Shown here one piece after another: positions 1-8,660 of a DNA stretch of 49,404 bases. The notes under the pieces were generated by a model. That model saw only the letters and a list, made by a program, of their open reading frames with translations, did not search any database and was not told where the DNA came from. A program made the translations under genes and the position numbers. Location of the stretch: positions 1 to 49,404 of the forward strand of contig CAMCXB010000010.1 of NCBI GenBank assembly GCA_945883145.1. Reading direction: 5' to 3'. The DNA is from Bordetella parapertussis (GTDB taxonomy: Bacteria > Pseudomonadota > Gammaproteobacteria > Burkholderiales > Burkholderiaceae_D). Numbering within the stretch: the stretch's first letter is position 1; each line of letters begins with the position of its first letter.

Positions 1-216
1 AGCGCCACGTATTCTGATTTTTGGATTGCCATCAGCGCCAATTTTTACGTAATCAAAATTTTCAACGTAATAATCAGGTTGTGTACGTTGGGTTTGATCT
101 TTTGTGTCACTACCTGAGCGACGTGTCATCTCAAGTGCCCAAAAACTGATTGCTGCAATAATAGTAATCGCAGCCAAAAATAATAAAGCAGGATAACTAC
201 GTCTACGCCCACTCAT
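1..216 (-). CDS. lptC: LptC, LPS export periplasmic/inner-membrane protein (partial, 3' end outside window)
   Basis: The reverse strand from ATG at 216-214 is open for 72 codons to the window edge. The protein starts with a short basic segment (MSGRRR) and one hydrophobic membrane anchor (about residues 8-28). It continues into a periplasmic part containing PDYYVENFDYVKIG, typical of betaproteobacterial LptC/YrbK. LptC is a bitopic inner-membrane protein that passes LPS from LptBFG to LptA. The ATG overlaps the TGA of kdsC (ATGA), so the two are translationally coupled, and lptA and lptB would be expected beyond the window. Only the N-terminal part is present, so the call rests on anchor, motif and synteny. 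Confidence 0.88.
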   Translation of the reverse strand, partial: MSGRRRSYPALLFLAAITIIAAISFWALEMTRRSGSDTKDQTQRTQPDYYVENFDYVKIGADGNPKIRIRGA

Positions 217-752
217 TTTAGATACGGCGCTAATGCCGCCTCATACTTATTTTGTGCACGCAAAATAAAATCACATACTTCTCGCACAGCGCCATGGCCG
301 CCACGCACTTGCGCAACATAATGCGCACGAGTTTGCACTTCAGGATGACCATTCGGCACACTAGCAGCAAAGCCTACGCGCGTCATAACCGGTAAATCAA
401 TCACATCATCACCCATGAAGCCACATTCTTCTGGAGTCAGGTGCGCTGCTTCAATGACTTGTTCAAACGCCAAACGTTTGTCATGCATGCCTTGCTTGAG
501 GTGTTGAATGCCTAGATCAGCTGCGCGTCTTGCCACGATGGCAGAATTACGAGCACTGATAATGCCAACCTGAACGCCATACTCTTGCAGTAGTTTTATG
601 CCATGTCCATCTAAGACATTAAAAGTTTTAATTAGCTCGCCTTCTGCGCCATAGCGTAAACCGCCATCAGTCAATACACCATCTACATCAAAAATCATTA
701 ATTTAATTTTTGAGGCACGTTCCATTGCAGCGTTGTGGACATTGTTAGGCAT
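213..752 (-). CDS. kdsC: 3-deoxy-D-manno-octulosonate 8-phosphate phosphatase
   Basis: HAD-superfamily phosphatase of 179 aa that removes phosphate from Kdo-8-phosphate to give Kdo for the LPS inner core. HAD motif I is FDVDGVLTDG with the nucleophile at D22 and the acid/base at D24. Motif II is the Ser of GIISARNS (S66), and the late acidic motif is MGDDVIDLP near residue 115. It lacks a large cap domain, as expected for the tetrameric KdsC class. The start ATG overlaps the TAA of kdsD by one base (TAATG) and its stop overlaps the lptC start, so kdsD-kdsC-lptC form one tightly coupled operon. Confidence 0.96.
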   Translation of the reverse strand: MPNNVHNAAMERASKIKLMIFDVDGVLTDGGLRYGAEGELIKTFNVLDGHGIKLLQEYGVQVGIISARNSAIVARRAADLGIQHLKQGMHDKRLAFEQVIEAAHLTPEECGFMGDDVIDLPVMTRVGFAASVPNGHPEVQTRAHYVAQVRGGHGAVREVCDFILRAQNKYEAALAPYLK

Positions 753-1780
753 TAAATCACCTTGGCGCGTGTCAGATCATGAATATGTAAAGCACCCACT
801 AAGGTGCCATCTTTTTCTACAACCAACACTTGGTTAATGCGGTGTTTTTCCATCAGTTCAACTGCATCAACAGCGAGTTGCTCAGGGCCGAGTACACGTG
901 GTTTGGTGTGCATAACTTCTTTTATTTGCGCACGCGAAAAATCTTTACCTTCTTCTATCAGCCTACGTAAGTCGCCGTCTGTGAAAATACCGACAACATG
1001 ATTGGAGTCATCCACAATGGCAGTCATCGCAAGTCCTTTGCGTGTGACCTCGAGTAAAGCGGCAGGTAACAACACATTAGGATGCACCGCTGGGATATCT
1101 TCGCCGGTGCGCATAATGTCGCGCACATGCGTTAAGAGGCGACGGCCTAAGGCGCCACCAGGGTGTGAGCGTGCAAAATCTTCTTCTCGAAATCCGCGCA
1201 GATCGAGTAAGGCTACCGCTAGAGCATCACCCAGTGCTAAGGTGGTAGTGGTGCTGGCAGTGGGTGCGAGATTAAGCGGACAAGCTTCTTTAGCAACAGC
1301 GATATTCAGATGCACATGGGCCAAACTGGCTAGAGAAGAATTTGGTTTACCTGTCATAGAGATCAGCGCTGCGCCCAAGCGTTTAATGACGGGGACGATG
1401 GCAAGTAATTCTTCCGATTCACCAGAGTTGGAGATGGCAATTAAGACATCGGACTCGGTCACCATGCCGAGATCACCATGCGCAGCTTCAGCAGGATGAA
1501 CAAACATGGCGGGTGTGCCGGTGGAAGCTAAGGTGGCGGCGATTTTTCGCGCAATATGGCCAGATTTCCCCATACCGGAGACCACCACGCGACCTTTGCA
1601 TTGCAAAAGAATTTGCAGCGCGAGGGCAAATTCACTCTCTGCAGAAGTGCCTAATCGGTCCTTTAATGCCAGAATGGCATCGGACTCGATTTGCAGGGTT
1701 TCGCTGGCCAACGCTAGCGCGCGACTTGCGCTATTGTTGTCTAAGCGCTGCAGTAACTTTTTGTCATAGGTTACACTCAT
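752..1780 (-). CDS. kdsD: D-arabinose 5-phosphate isomerase
   Basis: Converts ribulose 5-phosphate to arabinose 5-phosphate, the first committed step towards Kdo. The 342-aa product has an N-terminal SIS domain (about residues 35-170, with GMGKSGHIARKIAATLAS) and two C-terminal CBS domains. SHPGGALGRRLL sits at the SIS-CBS join. I chose the ATG at 1780 (MSVTYDKK); a TTG 10 codons upstream is open but not needed. There is no clear Shine-Dalgarno before this ATG, and a TATACT hexamer lies only 6 nt upstream (see the promoter entry). First gene of the kdsD-kdsC-lptC operon, divergent from the antiporter gene. Confidence 0.95.
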   Translation of the reverse strand: MSVTYDKKLLQRLDNNSASRALALASETLQIESDAILALKDRLGTSAESEFALALQILLQCKGRVVVSGMGKSGHIARKIAATLASTGTPAMFVHPAEAAHGDLGMVTESDVLIAISNSGESEELLAIVPVIKRLGAALISMTGKPNSSLASLAHVHLNIAVAKEACPLNLAPTASTTTTLALGDALAVALLDLRGFREEDFARSHPGGALGRRLLTHVRDIMRTGEDIPAVHPNVLLPAALLEVTRKGLAMTAIVDDSNHVVGIFTDGDLRRLIEEGKDFSRAQIKEVMHTKPRVLGPEQLAVDAVELMEKHRINQVLVVEKDGTLVGALHIHDLTRAKVI

Positions 1781-1787
1781 GCGCGAA

Positions 1788-1793
1788 GTATAG
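1788..1793 (-). promoter_or_regulatory. Candidate -10 box of kdsD, possibly giving a leaderless mRNA
   Basis: On the minus strand TATACT is followed by six bases and then the kdsD ATG. Initiation 7 nt downstream of the hexamer would fall on the A of ATG. No good -35 hexamer at 16-18 bp is visible, so support is limited to the -10 match and the missing ribosome-binding site. Confidence 0.3.
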
Positions 1794-1898
1794 CCCAAAC
1801 TTTTAAGCAAAAAACCTGCCAGTCATAATAAAAGATCCTCAATTGAAATTTAGCCCTGAGTAGTTTGCTCCTACAGGGGAAATCTTAAATCGCGAAAT

Positions 1899-3890
1899 AT
1901 GATGTTTTCAGCTCTAGAACTGACGCTTATTTTATTGGTCGCCGCTGTATTGGGGGTGGTGGCCTTTCGCATGCTGCATTTGCCGCCTATGTTGGGCTAC
2001 CTGACGGTAGGAATTTTGATCGGGCCACATGCGCTAGGTTTAGCCAGTAACAGCGCCACCACGCATTTGTTAGCGGAATTCGGCGTAGTTTTTCTGATGT
2101 TCTCCATAGGATTGGAGTTTTCGCTGCCTAAGCTGTTGTCTATGCGCAAAGCGGTGTTTGGCTTAGGTATGGCGCAAGTGGTATTGACGACCGGTGTCGC
2201 CATGTTGTGTGGTTGGCTGATGGCGGGTTTATTACCGCAGACCTTTGATATAGGTTGGGGCGCATCTTTTGCGTTGGGTGGTGCGTTGTCTATGTCATCC
2301 ACCGCCATCGTATTAAAGATGCTGACTGAGCGACTAGAGTTGGAGACAGATCATGGTCGTCGCATCACAGGTATTTTGTTATTTCAAGATTTAGCCGTCG
2401 TACCTTTACTGATTTTGGCGCCTGCCATTGCCCACCCCGGTGGCGATCTACTACAAACCTTAGGCATTGCTGCACTCAAGGCCGCGCTTGTATTGTTTTT
2501 ACTGCTCTATCTTGGTCATCATTTATTACGCCGTTGGTTTCGCATCGTAGTGCAACGACGCTCACAAGAATTATTCATGCTTAATCTCTTGCTCATCACC
2601 TTGGGTGCAGCATGGATTACTGAAATGGCCGGACTATCACTGGCATTGGGTGCATTTATTGCAGGCATGCTGATCTCGGAAACGGAATATCGACTGCAAG
2701 TTGAAGAAGATATCAAACCATTTCGTGATGTGTTACTAGGTTTATTTTTTATCACTATAGGTATGTTGTTGAACATACGCTTAGTGATAGAGAGTTGGCC
2801 TATCGTTTTGTTATTGCTCGTGGTGCCTGTTTTATTAAAGTTTGGTTTGATTGCAGTTTTAGCGCGAATGTTTGGCGCTAGTGCAGGGGTAGCTATTCGT
2901 ACAGCCTTAGGTTTAGCACAAGCAGGTGAGTTTGGTTTTGTATTGTTGAATCAAGCAGGTGGTTTAGATTTGGTTGATCCTGAACTGGTGCAACTCATAC
3001 TCGCTGCAATGGTGCTATCAATGCTTGCTGCCCCTTTAATTATTGCCAACGCCAATAAAATCGTTCTTAAGCTTTCTAAGAATGAATGGATGTTGCAATC
3101 ACTTGCGTTAACAGAAATTGCAACGCGCACTATGAGTGAAGAAAAACACATCATCATTGCTGGCTTTGGTCGTAGTGGACAAAGCCTGGCGCGCTTACTC
3201 GAAGAAGAAAATATCCCTTATCACGCATTAGATTTAGATCCTGCGCGCGTAGCGGAGGCGCAGAGTGCAGGCGCACGTGTTTCATATGGTGATGCAACCC
3301 GACGCGAGAGTTTGATTGCAGCAGGTATACATAGAGCGGCTGCGATCGTGATTACTGTGGCAGATACGCATACTTCGATCAAGATTTTGCATTACGCAAA
3401 TGAGTTAGAGCCTGCAGTACCTGCAATAGTGCGTAGTGCGCATGAAGATGACATTGATAAATTACGTGCGGGTGGTGCGGATGAAGTGGTGCCTGAAACC
3501 ATGGAAGGTAGTTTGATGTTGGCATCGCATGCTTTGTTAGTCATGGGCGTGCCCTTGCCGCGTGTGGTGCAACGAGTGCAAGCAGTGCGTAGTGAGCGCT
3601 ATGCTTCCTTACGTGGTTATTTCCACGGTTTGGGTGATATAGCAGATGATGCTGAACATTTACAAGTGCGCTTACATTCAGTTTTACTCAACGATAAAGC
3701 GGCTTCTATCGGAGAGAAGTGTGGAGAGTTGAAGCTCAATACATTCGGTGCTGAAATCACTGCAGTCAGACGTGGCAAAACGCGTATTCCTTTTTCACCA
3801 GAAACACAATTAGAAGCTGGTGATGTGGTGGTGGTACGAGGTAATGCATCAGCTATTGAATTAGCGGAAGCGTATTTACTCAAGCATTAA
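1899..3890 (+). CDS. CPA2-family cation:proton antiporter with RCK domains (KefB/YbaL type)
   Basis: A 663-aa integral membrane protein. Residues about 1-390 form a run of around 12 hydrophobic segments of the Na/H exchanger fold. A cytosolic TrkA-N/RCK Rossmann domain starts near residue 417 (HIIIAGFGRSGQSLARLL, an NAD-binding glycine motif). A TrkA-C-like domain covers about residues 575-660. This layout matches KefB, KefC and YbaL, which carry out K+/H+ exchange gated by ligands on the RCK domain. The exact ion and ligand cannot be read from sequence. The start ATG follows an AGGGGAAA stretch at some distance. It stands alone in its direction, divergent from kdsD. Confidence 0.9.
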   Translation: MMFSALELTLILLVAAVLGVVAFRMLHLPPMLGYLTVGILIGPHALGLASNSATTHLLAEFGVVFLMFSIGLEFSLPKLLSMRKAVFGLGMAQVVLTTGVAMLCGWLMAGLLPQTFDIGWGASFALGGALSMSSTAIVLKMLTERLELETDHGRRITGILLFQDLAVVPLLILAPAIAHPGGDLLQTLGIAALKAALVLFLLLYLGHHLLRRWFRIVVQRRSQELFMLNLLLITLGAAWITEMAGLSLALGAFIAGMLISETEYRLQVEEDIKPFRDVLLGLFFITIGMLLNIRLVIESWPIVLLLLVVPVLLKFGLIAVLARMFGASAGVAIRTALGLAQAGEFGFVLLNQAGGLDLVDPELVQLILAAMVLSMLAAPLIIANANKIVLKLSKNEWMLQSLALTEIATRTMSEEKHIIIAGFGRSGQSLARLLEEENIPYHALDLDPARVAEAQSAGARVSYGDATRRESLIAAGIHRAAAIVITVADTHTSIKILHYANELEPAVPAIVRSAHEDDIDKLRAGGADEVVPETMEGSLMLASHALLVMGVPLPRVVQRVQAVRSERYASLRGYFHGLGDIADDAEHLQVRLHSVLLNDKAASIGEKCGELKLNTFGAEITAVRRGKTRIPFSPETQLEAGDVVVVRGNASAIELAEAYLLKH

Positions 3891-3959
3891 ACTTAGTCTT
3901 AAATCATACATGTAGCACTGATGTATAAATTTTCTAGATAGATCAATACGAATAAAAAT

Positions 3960-4865
3960 ATGGATGTAACAGAACGCATACTTGGCATCATATTGCCGGT
4001 GTTTTTTATTATTGCTGCAGGCTATATTTATACACGTTTGCGTGGTGAGGTTGTTAAAACCCATCTTTTTTCAGTCAATCGTCTCTGTGTAGAACTGCTC
4101 TCACCGCTACTATTATTTTCTGCACTTGCCGCCAAAGACTTTGATCTAGTAGAGAACTTACCCTTGATGTTGGCAGGCGGTTTGATTGCAATCGGTTCCG
4201 CTTGTATCGCATGGCCTGTTGCGCGTTTGTTGGGTTATGACGCGCGTACTTTTGTGCCACCTATGATGTATAACAACTGCGGCAATATGGGTTTGCCACT
4301 TGCTGTGCTTGCATTTGGTTCAGTAGGATTGTCGCAAGCCGTTGCTTTATTTGTGGCCTGCAGTTTGGTTTATTTCACACTAGGCATACGGTTACTTGAA
4401 AGCGGAAGAGTCGAGGGTAGGCAATCGCATTGGGATATGTTTGCAACGCCTATGATGTTTGCCATGTTAAGTGGCATTGTGTTTGCAGCATGTCGTTGGA
4501 CCTTACCTACGATTTTATTGCAAGCTTTAAGAATGATAGGTGAGGCAAGTATTCCTCTGATGTTGATAGCATTAGGTGTACGTATGACGGATATGAATTT
4601 ACGGTCTTGGCGTATAGGTTTGGTGGGCGCGTTGGTATGTCCACTTGCAGGATTAGCGATTGCTATGATGATCGATCCAATCATCTCACTCACATCAGTG
4701 CAACGTGGACAGATGTATTTATTTGCTGCATTGCCACCAGCCGTATTTACTTTTATGGTGGCAGAGAGTTATAAGCAAGAACCTGAAAAAGTAGCCGCGA
4801 TTGTTATGTTGGGTAATTTAGCATCTCTATTGTTTGTACCTTTAGGTTTATGGATGGGGCTTTGA
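3960..4865 (+). CDS. AEC-family permease (auxin efflux carrier-like transporter)
   Basis: A 301-aa protein of about ten hydrophobic segments. The conserved central motif NNCGNMGLPLAVLAFG lies near residue 103, and a second half repeats the fold (ASIPLMLIALGVRM), typical of the AEC/YfdV/MleP family. Such carriers export or import small organic anions; the substrate here is unknown. The gene follows the antiporter after 69 bp and may be cotranscribed with it. No Shine-Dalgarno is evident before the ATG (upstream is A/T rich). A hairpin overlaps its stop codon. Confidence 0.85.
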   Translation: MDVTERILGIILPVFFIIAAGYIYTRLRGEVVKTHLFSVNRLCVELLSPLLLFSALAAKDFDLVENLPLMLAGGLIAIGSACIAWPVARLLGYDARTFVPPMMYNNCGNMGLPLAVLAFGSVGLSQAVALFVACSLVYFTLGIRLLESGRVEGRQSHWDMFATPMMFAMLSGIVFAACRWTLPTILLQALRMIGEASIPLMLIALGVRMTDMNLRSWRIGLVGALVCPLAGLAIAMMIDPIISLTSVQRGQMYLFAALPPAVFTFMVAESYKQEPEKVAAIVMLGNLASLLFVPLGLWMGL

Positions 4866-4890
4866 ATAAGCCCCATCTACCCAATTTTTT
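4856..4890 (+). terminator. Probable terminator of the AEC gene
   Basis: A perfect 7-bp stem GGGGCTT/AAGCCCC (4856-4862 and 4868-4874) has the TGA stop codon in its 5-nt loop. A run of six T lies at 4885-4890, about ten bases after the stem. That spacing is longer than usual, so efficiency is uncertain. The gene converges with uvrA here, and the GC stem could also help end the opposite transcript. Confidence 0.5.
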
Positions 4891-4915
4891 GAATGCGCTT
4901 TATTGATTGCGCTTA

Positions 4916-7786
4916 CTAGACTTTCTTTAGTTTCTTCGCATTAGCTAGGATGGTGGATAAATACTTTCCAGTAAAGCTAGCTGAATTTTTAGCGACTTGT
5001 TCAGGTGTGCCACTTGCGATAATTTGACCGCCGCCTGCGCCACCCTCTGGCCCCAAATCTACTACCCAATCTGCAGTTTTAATCACATCGAGATTGTGTT
5101 CAATGATGACGAGAGTATTGCCTTGATCACGCAAGCGATGTATCACTTTCAATAGCAAAGCAATGTCATGGAAATGCAAACCAGTTGTAGGCTCATCAAG
5201 AATATAAAGTGTGCGCCCTGTATCGCGTTTAGAAAGTTCAAGTGAGAGTTTCACTCGTTGTGCTTCGCCGCCCGATAAAGTGGTAGCACTCTGACCTAAG
5301 CGTATGTAACCAAGTCCTACATCAAGCAGTGTTTGCAATTTGCGTGCAATCAGTGGCACTGCTTTAAAGAATTCAAACGCATCCTCTACTGTCATGCCTA
5401 ATACTTCAGTAATGTTTTTACCTTTGTATTGAATTTCTAGTGTTTCACGGTTGTAGCGTTTGCCATGACATACATCACAAGGCACATAGACATCGGGCAG
5501 AAAATGCATTTCTACTTTAATGACACCGTCACCCTGACAAGCTTCACAACGTCCACCTTTTACGTTAAAAGAAAAACGGCCTACTGAATAGCCGCGTTCT
5601 TTCGCTTGTGGCACAGTAGCAAACAAATCACGAATCGGTGTGAATAAGCCAGTGTAAGTAGCAGGATTAGAACGTGGCGTTCTTCCTATCGGTGCTTGAT
5701 CGACTGAAATCACTTTATCGAAATGTTCAAGACCCGTTACGTTGTCGTAGTCAGCGGGTTCTGTTTGTGATCCATATAAATGACGTGCGAGCACATGATA
5801 AAGCGTGTCATTCACGAGTGTAGATTTGCCCGAACCAGAAACACCGGTAATACAAGTCAGCAAACCAACGGGTAAATTGAACGTGACATTTTTTAAATTA
5901 TTGCCACGCGCACCAGTCATCACTAATTGTTTTTCAGGGTTATTCGTGTGACGTTTTTCAGGGATGGCAATCGAGAGCGCACCACTTAAATATTGTGCAG
6001 TGAGTGACTTGCGACTTTTCATAATGTCAGCCAAGGTACCTTGCGCAATCACTTCGCCACCATGTACACCTGCGCCTAAACCCATATCAATCACATGGTC
6101 TGCGCAGCGTATAGCATCTTCATCATGCTCTACGACTAATACGGTATTACCTATGTCACGTAAATGTTTGAGGGTTGCAATCAACCTATCATTGTCACGC
6201 TGATGTAAGCCGATCGAAGGCTCATCGAGTACATACATTACACCGGTTAAGCCGGAGCCAATTTGCGAAGCTAATCGTATGCGTTGTGCTTCGCCACCTG
6301 AAAGTGTGTCAGCACTGCGATCTAAGGATAAATAATCGAGTCCTACATTATTTAAAAAAGTTAAGCGCGCAACGATTTCTTTAATGATGCGATCTGCAAT
6401 GGCTTTTTTTGCACCTTTCAATTTTAAGGTTTCAAAAAAATGTAAGGCTTCACGCAAAGGTTTTGCAGCAACTTGGTAAATTGCGCGCTCTTGTGATCCT
6501 GTGCCTACTTTAACAAAGCGTGCTTCGACTCGCAGTCGCGCTCCGTGACAAGAAGGACATTCTTTTTCATTGATAAATTTTGCTAATTCTTCTTTAACTG
6601 CCATGGAATCAGTTTCGCGATAGCGACGCTGTAAATTTGGTACTACACCTTCAAAGGTGTGTTCACGGATGGCAGTACGACCTCGCTCATTAATATAAGC
6701 AAAAGGAATTTTTTCTTTACCTGATCCATACAACACTGCTTGTTGCGATTTTTCAGATAATTTTTCAAACGGAACTTCCACATCAAATTCATAATACTTA
6801 GCGAGTGACGACAACATTTGAAAATAAAATTGATTGCGTCTATCCCAGCCTTTTACTGCGCCCGAAGCTAATGAAAGATTAGGGAAGGCGACGATACGTT
6901 TAGGATCAAAGAATTCAATATGACCTAGCCCATCACATTCAGGGCAAGCACCCATAGGGTTGTTGAATGAAAATAAACGCGGTTCAAGTTCTTGCAGCGA
7001 ATAGCCACAAGCTGGACATGCAAATTTATTCGAGAAGATTTGTTCATGCCCGCTATCCATATCCAATGCAATAGCACGACCTTCTGCAAGACGTAATGAA
7101 GTCTCAAAACTTTCAGCGAGTCGCTGTTTAATATCGGCTCGTACTTTGACTCTATCGATCACAACATCAATCGTATGCTTTTCAGTTTTTTTGAGTTTGG
7201 GTAGTGCTTCAGCTTCAAAGATTTTTGATTTGCCAGTGCCGCTTTGAATGCGAAAACGTACAAAGCCTTGTGCTTGCATCGCTTCAAATAAATCACTGTG
7301 CTCACCTTTGCGATTCGCGACAACGGGTGCCAAGATCATCAGCTTAGTATCTTCGGGCATCTCCATTACAGCATCAACCATTTGCGATACTGATTGCGCA
7401 GCCAGTGGGCTTTCAGGATGATCAGGACAGTATGGTGTGCCTACACGTGCGAATAGCAAACGCAAATAATCATGAATTTCAGTGACAGTACCTACTGTTG
7501 AGCGCGGATTGTGTGAGGTAGCTTTTTGTTCAATAGAAATAGCAGGCGATAAACCTTCAATCATATCGACATCAGGTTTTTCCATGAGCTGCAAAAATTG
7601 TCGCGCATAGGCAGAGAGTGACTCCACATAGCGACGTTGTCCTTCTGCATACAAAGTATCAAAAGCGAGTGAAGATTTGCCTGAGCCCGAGAGGCCAGTA
7701 ATCACAATCAATTTATTGCGCGGTAAGTCCAGACTGATGTTTTTCAGATTATGGGTGCGTGCGCCGCGAATACGAATTTCTTCCAT
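4916..7786 (-). CDS. uvrA: Excinuclease ABC subunit A
   Basis: Damage-recognition ATPase of nucleotide excision repair; a dimer loads UvrB on damaged DNA. The 956-aa product is close to the family's usual length of about 940. It has two ABC modules. The first Walker A is GLSGSGKSS at about residues 32-40 and the second is GVSGSGKST in the C-terminal half. Two LSGGEAQR signatures are present. Zinc-binding CxxC pairs occur at CPAC...CPEC near residue 260 and again at CEAC...CDVC in the second half. The start is the ATG giving MEEIRIRGARTHNLKN. It is divergent from ssb across a 315-bp gap; I could not find a good SOS box upstream. Confidence 0.98.
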   Translation of the reverse strand: MEEIRIRGARTHNLKNISLDLPRNKLIVITGLSGSGKSSLAFDTLYAEGQRRYVESLSAYARQFLQLMEKPDVDMIEGLSPAISIEQKATSHNPRSTVGTVTEIHDYLRLLFARVGTPYCPDHPESPLAAQSVSQMVDAVMEMPEDTKLMILAPVVANRKGEHSDLFEAMQAQGFVRFRIQSGTGKSKIFEAEALPKLKKTEKHTIDVVIDRVKVRADIKQRLAESFETSLRLAEGRAIALDMDSGHEQIFSNKFACPACGYSLQELEPRLFSFNNPMGACPECDGLGHIEFFDPKRIVAFPNLSLASGAVKGWDRRNQFYFQMLSSLAKYYEFDVEVPFEKLSEKSQQAVLYGSGKEKIPFAYINERGRTAIREHTFEGVVPNLQRRYRETDSMAVKEELAKFINEKECPSCHGARLRVEARFVKVGTGSQERAIYQVAAKPLREALHFFETLKLKGAKKAIADRIIKEIVARLTFLNNVGLDYLSLDRSADTLSGGEAQRIRLASQIGSGLTGVMYVLDEPSIGLHQRDNDRLIATLKHLRDIGNTVLVVEHDEDAIRCADHVIDMGLGAGVHGGEVIAQGTLADIMKSRKSLTAQYLSGALSIAIPEKRHTNNPEKQLVMTGARGNNLKNVTFNLPVGLLTCITGVSGSGKSTLVNDTLYHVLARHLYGSQTEPADYDNVTGLEHFDKVISVDQAPIGRTPRSNPATYTGLFTPIRDLFATVPQAKERGYSVGRFSFNVKGGRCEACQGDGVIKVEMHFLPDVYVPCDVCHGKRYNRETLEIQYKGKNITEVLGMTVEDAFEFFKAVPLIARKLQTLLDVGLGYIRLGQSATTLSGGEAQRVKLSLELSKRDTGRTLYILDEPTTGLHFHDIALLLKVIHRLRDQGNTLVIIEHNLDVIKTADWVVDLGPEGGAGGGQIIASGTPEQVAKNSASFTGKYLSTILANAKKLKKV

Positions 7787-8101
7787 GCTAATGCTTGCCT
7801 CGGTTGTGCCTGACTGTTAATGGAGCTTGTCATTAGTAAAGGATTAAACTTTCTTCTTCATGACAAATACTGCCAATTCAATCATGCCGAATTGGTAAAA
7901 CCCCTGCGTCTTTTAGTGGGGCAACCTGCTACTATAGCGGGTTTTCAAAGATCGCTTTAATCTCTTAGATTAAGTTGTCATTCGTGTTTATTGTCGGCGC
8001 TGTCGTCGTAGTCAGCTGGCTTATAATTGCGACCTGCATGAAAAAAATTCTTAAGTCGCAGTCAATCACAGCAAGCTGTTCCGGTTTAACAGGAGAAAAG
8101 T
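7787..8101. other. uvrA-ssb divergent intergenic region with several inverted repeats
   Basis: No gene fits in these 315 bp. Three inverted repeats lie in a row. The first is CCAATTC/GAATTGG (7873-7879, 7889-7895). The second is AAAACCC/GGGTTTT (7897-7903, 7939-7945), with CCCC/GGGG inside it. The third is TTAATCT/AGATTAA (7957-7963, 7967-7973). TGACAA at 7861-7866 and TTGTCA at 7975-7980 frame the set. The ssb promoter candidate is further right. The region probably carries both divergent promoters and their control sites. Confidence 0.6.
8000..8027 (+). promoter_or_regulatory. Candidate promoter of ssb
   Basis: A perfect TATAAT at 8022-8027 is preceded, with a 16-bp spacer, by CTGTCG at 8000-8005, a weak -35. 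Transcription would begin about 67 nt before the ssb ATG. An AGGAGAAAAG ribosome-binding site lies directly before that ATG. Confidence 0.45.
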
Positions 8102-8557
8102 ATGGCATCGGTTAATAAAGTTATCGTCGTTGGAAATCTCGGGCGTGATCCTGAAACACGCTACATGCCTAGCGGCGACGCCATGACCAACATCGCCGTC
8201 GCGACGACGGATAAATGGAAAGACAAAGCAACCGGTGAACAAAAAGAAGCGACAGAATGGCATCGCATTGCTTTCTTTGGCAAGCTGGCTGAAATCGCTG
8301 GACAGTATTTGAAAAAAGGTTCGCAGGTCTATGTAGAAGGTAAACTGCGCACGCGTAAGTGGACTGATAAAGACGGTATAGAAAAATATTCAACTGAAAT
8401 CATTGCAGATAGTTTGCAAATGTTGGGTAGTCGTCAGGGCGGTGGCAGTGCACCTATGGATGAAATCGGATCGTCTGCACCAAAAGCAGGTACGCCGCGT
8501 GCCCCTGCAAAGCAAGCTCCGAATATGTCCGAGATGGATGACGATATTCCATTCTAA
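8102..8557 (+). CDS. ssb: Single-stranded DNA-binding protein
   Basis: Coats single-stranded DNA in replication, repair and recombination. The 151-aa protein begins MASVNKVIVVGNLGRDPETR, the first strand of the OB fold (about residues 1-112, with WKDKATGEQKEATEWHRI). A short disordered linker follows, ending in the acidic tip MDDDIPF that binds partner proteins. It is shorter than the 178-aa E. coli protein because the linker is reduced. An AGGAGA Shine-Dalgarno is well placed. Pairing with uvrA is a common arrangement in Proteobacteria. Confidence 0.97.
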   Translation: MASVNKVIVVGNLGRDPETRYMPSGDAMTNIAVATTDKWKDKATGEQKEATEWHRIAFFGKLAEIAGQYLKKGSQVYVEGKLRTRKWTDKDGIEKYSTEIIADSLQMLGSRQGGGSAPMDEIGSSAPKAGTPRAPAKQAPNMSEMDDDIPF

Positions 8558-8573
8558 TTTTTGTTGAAATCAT

Positions 8574-8602
8574 CATCCTGCCTTGCAACGTGAGGTAGGA
8601 TG
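8574..8602 (+). other. Stem-loop after ssb
   Basis: CATCCTGCC (8574-8582) pairs with GGTAGGATG (8594-8602) over 9 bp with one G-T wobble and an 11-nt loop. There is no T-run after it, so it is not a standard intrinsic terminator. It may protect the ssb mRNA 3' end or be a REP-like element linked to the neighbouring RAYT gene. Confidence 0.5.
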
Positions 8603-8660
8603 AATCGCTGCAGTTAACCTAGCATCCATCAAGTGCGATGCTGCTCTCGGTGCGATACCT

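Noticed and set aside
1002..1499. Long open frame on the plus strand opposite kdsD
   Set aside because: It lies wholly inside kdsD, which has clear SIS and CBS domains; the antisense product has no recognisable features.
4890..4915. Intrinsic terminator for uvrA on the minus strand
   Set aside because: The TGCGC/GCGC stretches here are direct rather than inverted repeats, and the shared stem at 4856-4874 lacks a T-run in the uvrA direction.
8076..8092. LexA-like CTGT...ACAG upstream of ssb
   Set aside because: The spacer is 9 bp rather than the 8 bp of the proteobacterial SOS box, and the right half overlaps the AGGAGA ribosome-binding site; most likely chance.
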